A stretch of 64,000 nt of DNA from Candidatus Helarchaeota archaeon (GTDB lineage: Archaea; Asgardarchaeota; Lokiarchaeia; Helarchaeales; RDOG01). This document shows, piece after piece, positions 62,904-64,000 of the stretch. The stretch lies in contig JAHPZH010000002.1 of NCBI GenBank assembly GCA_019058315.1, forward strand, positions 1,125,910 through 1,189,909, in the 5' to 3' direction. The position numbers and the translations under genes were made by a program. The notes below the pieces were generated by a model, which saw only the letters and a list, made by a program, of their open reading frames with translations, was not told where the DNA came from and did not search any database. Positions within the stretch are counted from its first letter, which is position 1; every line of letters starts with the position of its first letter.

Positions 62904-64000
62904 ATAACAGAACCTGCTGTTTTGGTCATTGGTGGGGGTATTGCTGGAATTCAAGCAGCCCTAGATTTAGCTGGACAAAATATTAAGACTTATTTAGTTG
63001 AGAAAAAACCAAGTATAGGGGGACATATGGCTATGTTTGATAAGACTTTCCCGACTTTAGATTGTTCTGCATGCATTTTAACACCAAAAATGGTTGAAGT
63101 AGAAAAACACTCAAAAATACAGCTTCATACATATACTGAAGTAAAAAAAATTGAAGGATCGGTTGGAAATTTTAAAGTAGAATTGCTGAAAAAGCCAAGA
63201 TACGTTCAAGAAGAAATTTGCACTGGCTGTGGTGATTGTGTAGAAGTCTGTCCAGTTGAAGTTCAAAATGAGTTTGATAGAGGTTTTGGGGTAAGAAAAG
63301 CGATTTACATCCCATTTCCCCAAGCTATTCCTTTGAAATACATCATAGATAAAGAATCTTGCATCTCCTGTAAGTTATGTAATACAACATGCAAAGCCAA
63401 TGCGATAGATCATGAAGAAAAACCACAATATATTGAAATAAAAGTATCTGCAATTATAATTGCAACAGGTTACGAGTTATTTGACGCAGATTATAAAATA
63501 AACTATCCTAATTATGGTTATAAAAAATATCCTAATGTCCTCACAACCATAGATTTTGAAAGATTTTTAAATGGTAGTGGACCAACCCAAGGTCACCCTA
63601 TTCGATTATCAGATGGGAAAATTCCTAAAAGTATTGCCTTTATTCAATGCGTAGGCTCTCGCGATCCAAACCAAGGTGTAGCAAATTGTTCAAGAGTATG
63701 TTGCATGGTGTCAATTAAACAAGCAATTCTGGCAAAGGAGCATATTCCTAATTGTGAGATATCGATATTTTATATTGATATACGAGCATTTGGAAAGTAT
63801 TTTGAAGAATTTTATAATATGGCTAAAGAGAGATATAAAATAAAATTCATTAGGGGAAAAGTAGCTGAAATCAATGAAGATAATGAAACAAAAAATTTGA
63901 TTGTGAAAGTAGAAAATACTGAAACCGGTGAATTTCTCAATAAAGAGGTAGATCTCGCTATTTTATCTATAGGAAGCAAGATTTCGAAAGGTTCGGTCGA
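62904..64000 (+). CDS. hdrA: Heterodisulfide reductase subunit A-like flavoprotein (partial), probable ATA start
   Basis: The visible ~365 residues read TEPAVLVIGGGIAGIQAAL (FAD-binding GxGxxG), EKKPSIGGHMAMFDK, TLDCSACILTPKM, then two 4Fe-4S motifs, CTGCGDCVEVCP and CISCKLCNTTC, and CVGSRDPNQG...CSRVCC, typical of HdrA, the FAD electron-bifurcating subunit. The frame is open immediately after the hdrC stop. ATA at 62904 is 8 nt after GGAGG (62891-62895); no ATG, GTG or TTG is as well placed, and TTG 62922 would remove part of the first beta-strand. The 3' end is beyond the window. Confidence 0.92.
   Translation, partial: MTEPAVLVIGGGIAGIQAALDLAGQNIKTYLVEKKPSIGGHMAMFDKTFPTLDCSACILTPKMVEVEKHSKIQLHTYTEVKKIEGSVGNFKVELLKKPRYVQEEICTGCGDCVEVCPVEVQNEFDRGFGVRKAIYIPFPQAIPLKYIIDKESCISCKLCNTTCKANAIDHEEKPQYIEIKVSAIIIATGYELFDADYKINYPNYGYKKYPNVLTTIDFERFLNGSGPTQGHPIRLSDGKIPKSIAFIQCVGSRDPNQGVANCSRVCCMVSIKQAILAKEHIPNCEISIFYIDIRAFGKYFEEFYNMAKERYKIKFIRGKVAEINEDNETKNLIVKVENTETGEFLNKEVDLAILSIGSKISKGSV

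Noticed and set aside
1..64000. tRNA, rRNA or CRISPR loci
   Set aside because: No cloverleaf-like GC-rich islands, conserved TTCGAATC-type T-loop contexts with matching stems, rRNA cores or spaced direct repeats were recognised; faint structured RNAs could be missed without a covariance-model search.

Overview
The window is AT-rich archaeal DNA from a lineage that looks like an Asgard archaeon (Lokiarchaeota/Promethearchaeota type). The evidence is an archaeal information-processing block (aIF2-gamma, S6e, aIF5B, Spt5, SecE) with FtsZ beside it, an SDS22-type leucine-rich-repeat protein, a protein whose N-terminus resembles the longin-like domain I recall next to Asgard small GTPases, a serpin, and a large paralogue load of glycosidase-like, multi-TM and Hdr proteins. 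Shine-Dalgarno motifs (GGTGAT, GGAGG) are common, TTG starts are frequent, and several genes appear to use near-cognate starts (ATA, ATC, ATT, perhaps CTG). The order-level assignment is inference, because no rRNA is present.

Layout. 1-5.5 kb (minus): eif2g (partial), rps6e, infB, thymidylate kinase, secE-spt5, ftsZ. 5.7-19.4 kb: DUF1847 and radical SAM/SPASM pair, small unknowns, serpin, flavodoxin, sulfatase-like enzyme, PqqB-like metallo-hydrolase with an NDP-forming acyl-CoA synthetase alpha subunit, an overlapping 8-TM/longin-like pair, an MFS carrier, GNAT. 19.5-22.6 kb (plus): an operon of a [NiFe]-hydrogenase small-subunit-like protein, HdrC and HdrB, with no catalytic large subunit. 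22.8-35.8 kb: surface proteins (beta-helix, 8-repeat propeller), sugar genes (two-gene LMW-PTP/GH63-like unit, GPH-type carrier, GH4), LRR protein, DUF2804 protein. 35.8-41 kb: an FAD oxidase/CCG iron-sulphur/FAD oxidase operon and an enoyl-CoA hydratase.

41-53 kb is a paralogue-rich accessory region. It holds two MFS transporters, each followed convergently by a previously uncalled 43-residue single-TM protein, three paralogous glycoside-hydrolase-like proteins with a conserved CNC(E/D)YC motif, and two paralogous 7-TM proteins set among them. 52.8-61.3 kb has a secreted repeat protein, a TM/zinc-ribbon protein, a serine beta-lactamase-like hydrolase and a fatty-acid/acyl-CoA set (enoyl-CoA hydratase, thiolase, cyclase-family protein, MaoC hydratase, acyl-CoA synthetase alpha). 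61.5-64 kb is a second Hdr operon, hdrB-hdrC-hdrA, cut by the window edge.

Taken together the genes suggest a heterotroph that takes up and cleaves sugars and oxidises organic or fatty acids, routing electrons through Hdr/flavin/iron-sulphur complexes. The most notable observations are the near-cognate start codons with well-placed SD motifs, the duplicated MFS plus micro-protein module, the hydrogenase small subunit with a duplicated cysteine motif and no large subunit, and a 21-nt leader element shared by two surface-protein genes. No tRNA, rRNA, CRISPR array, transposase or integrase was recognised.
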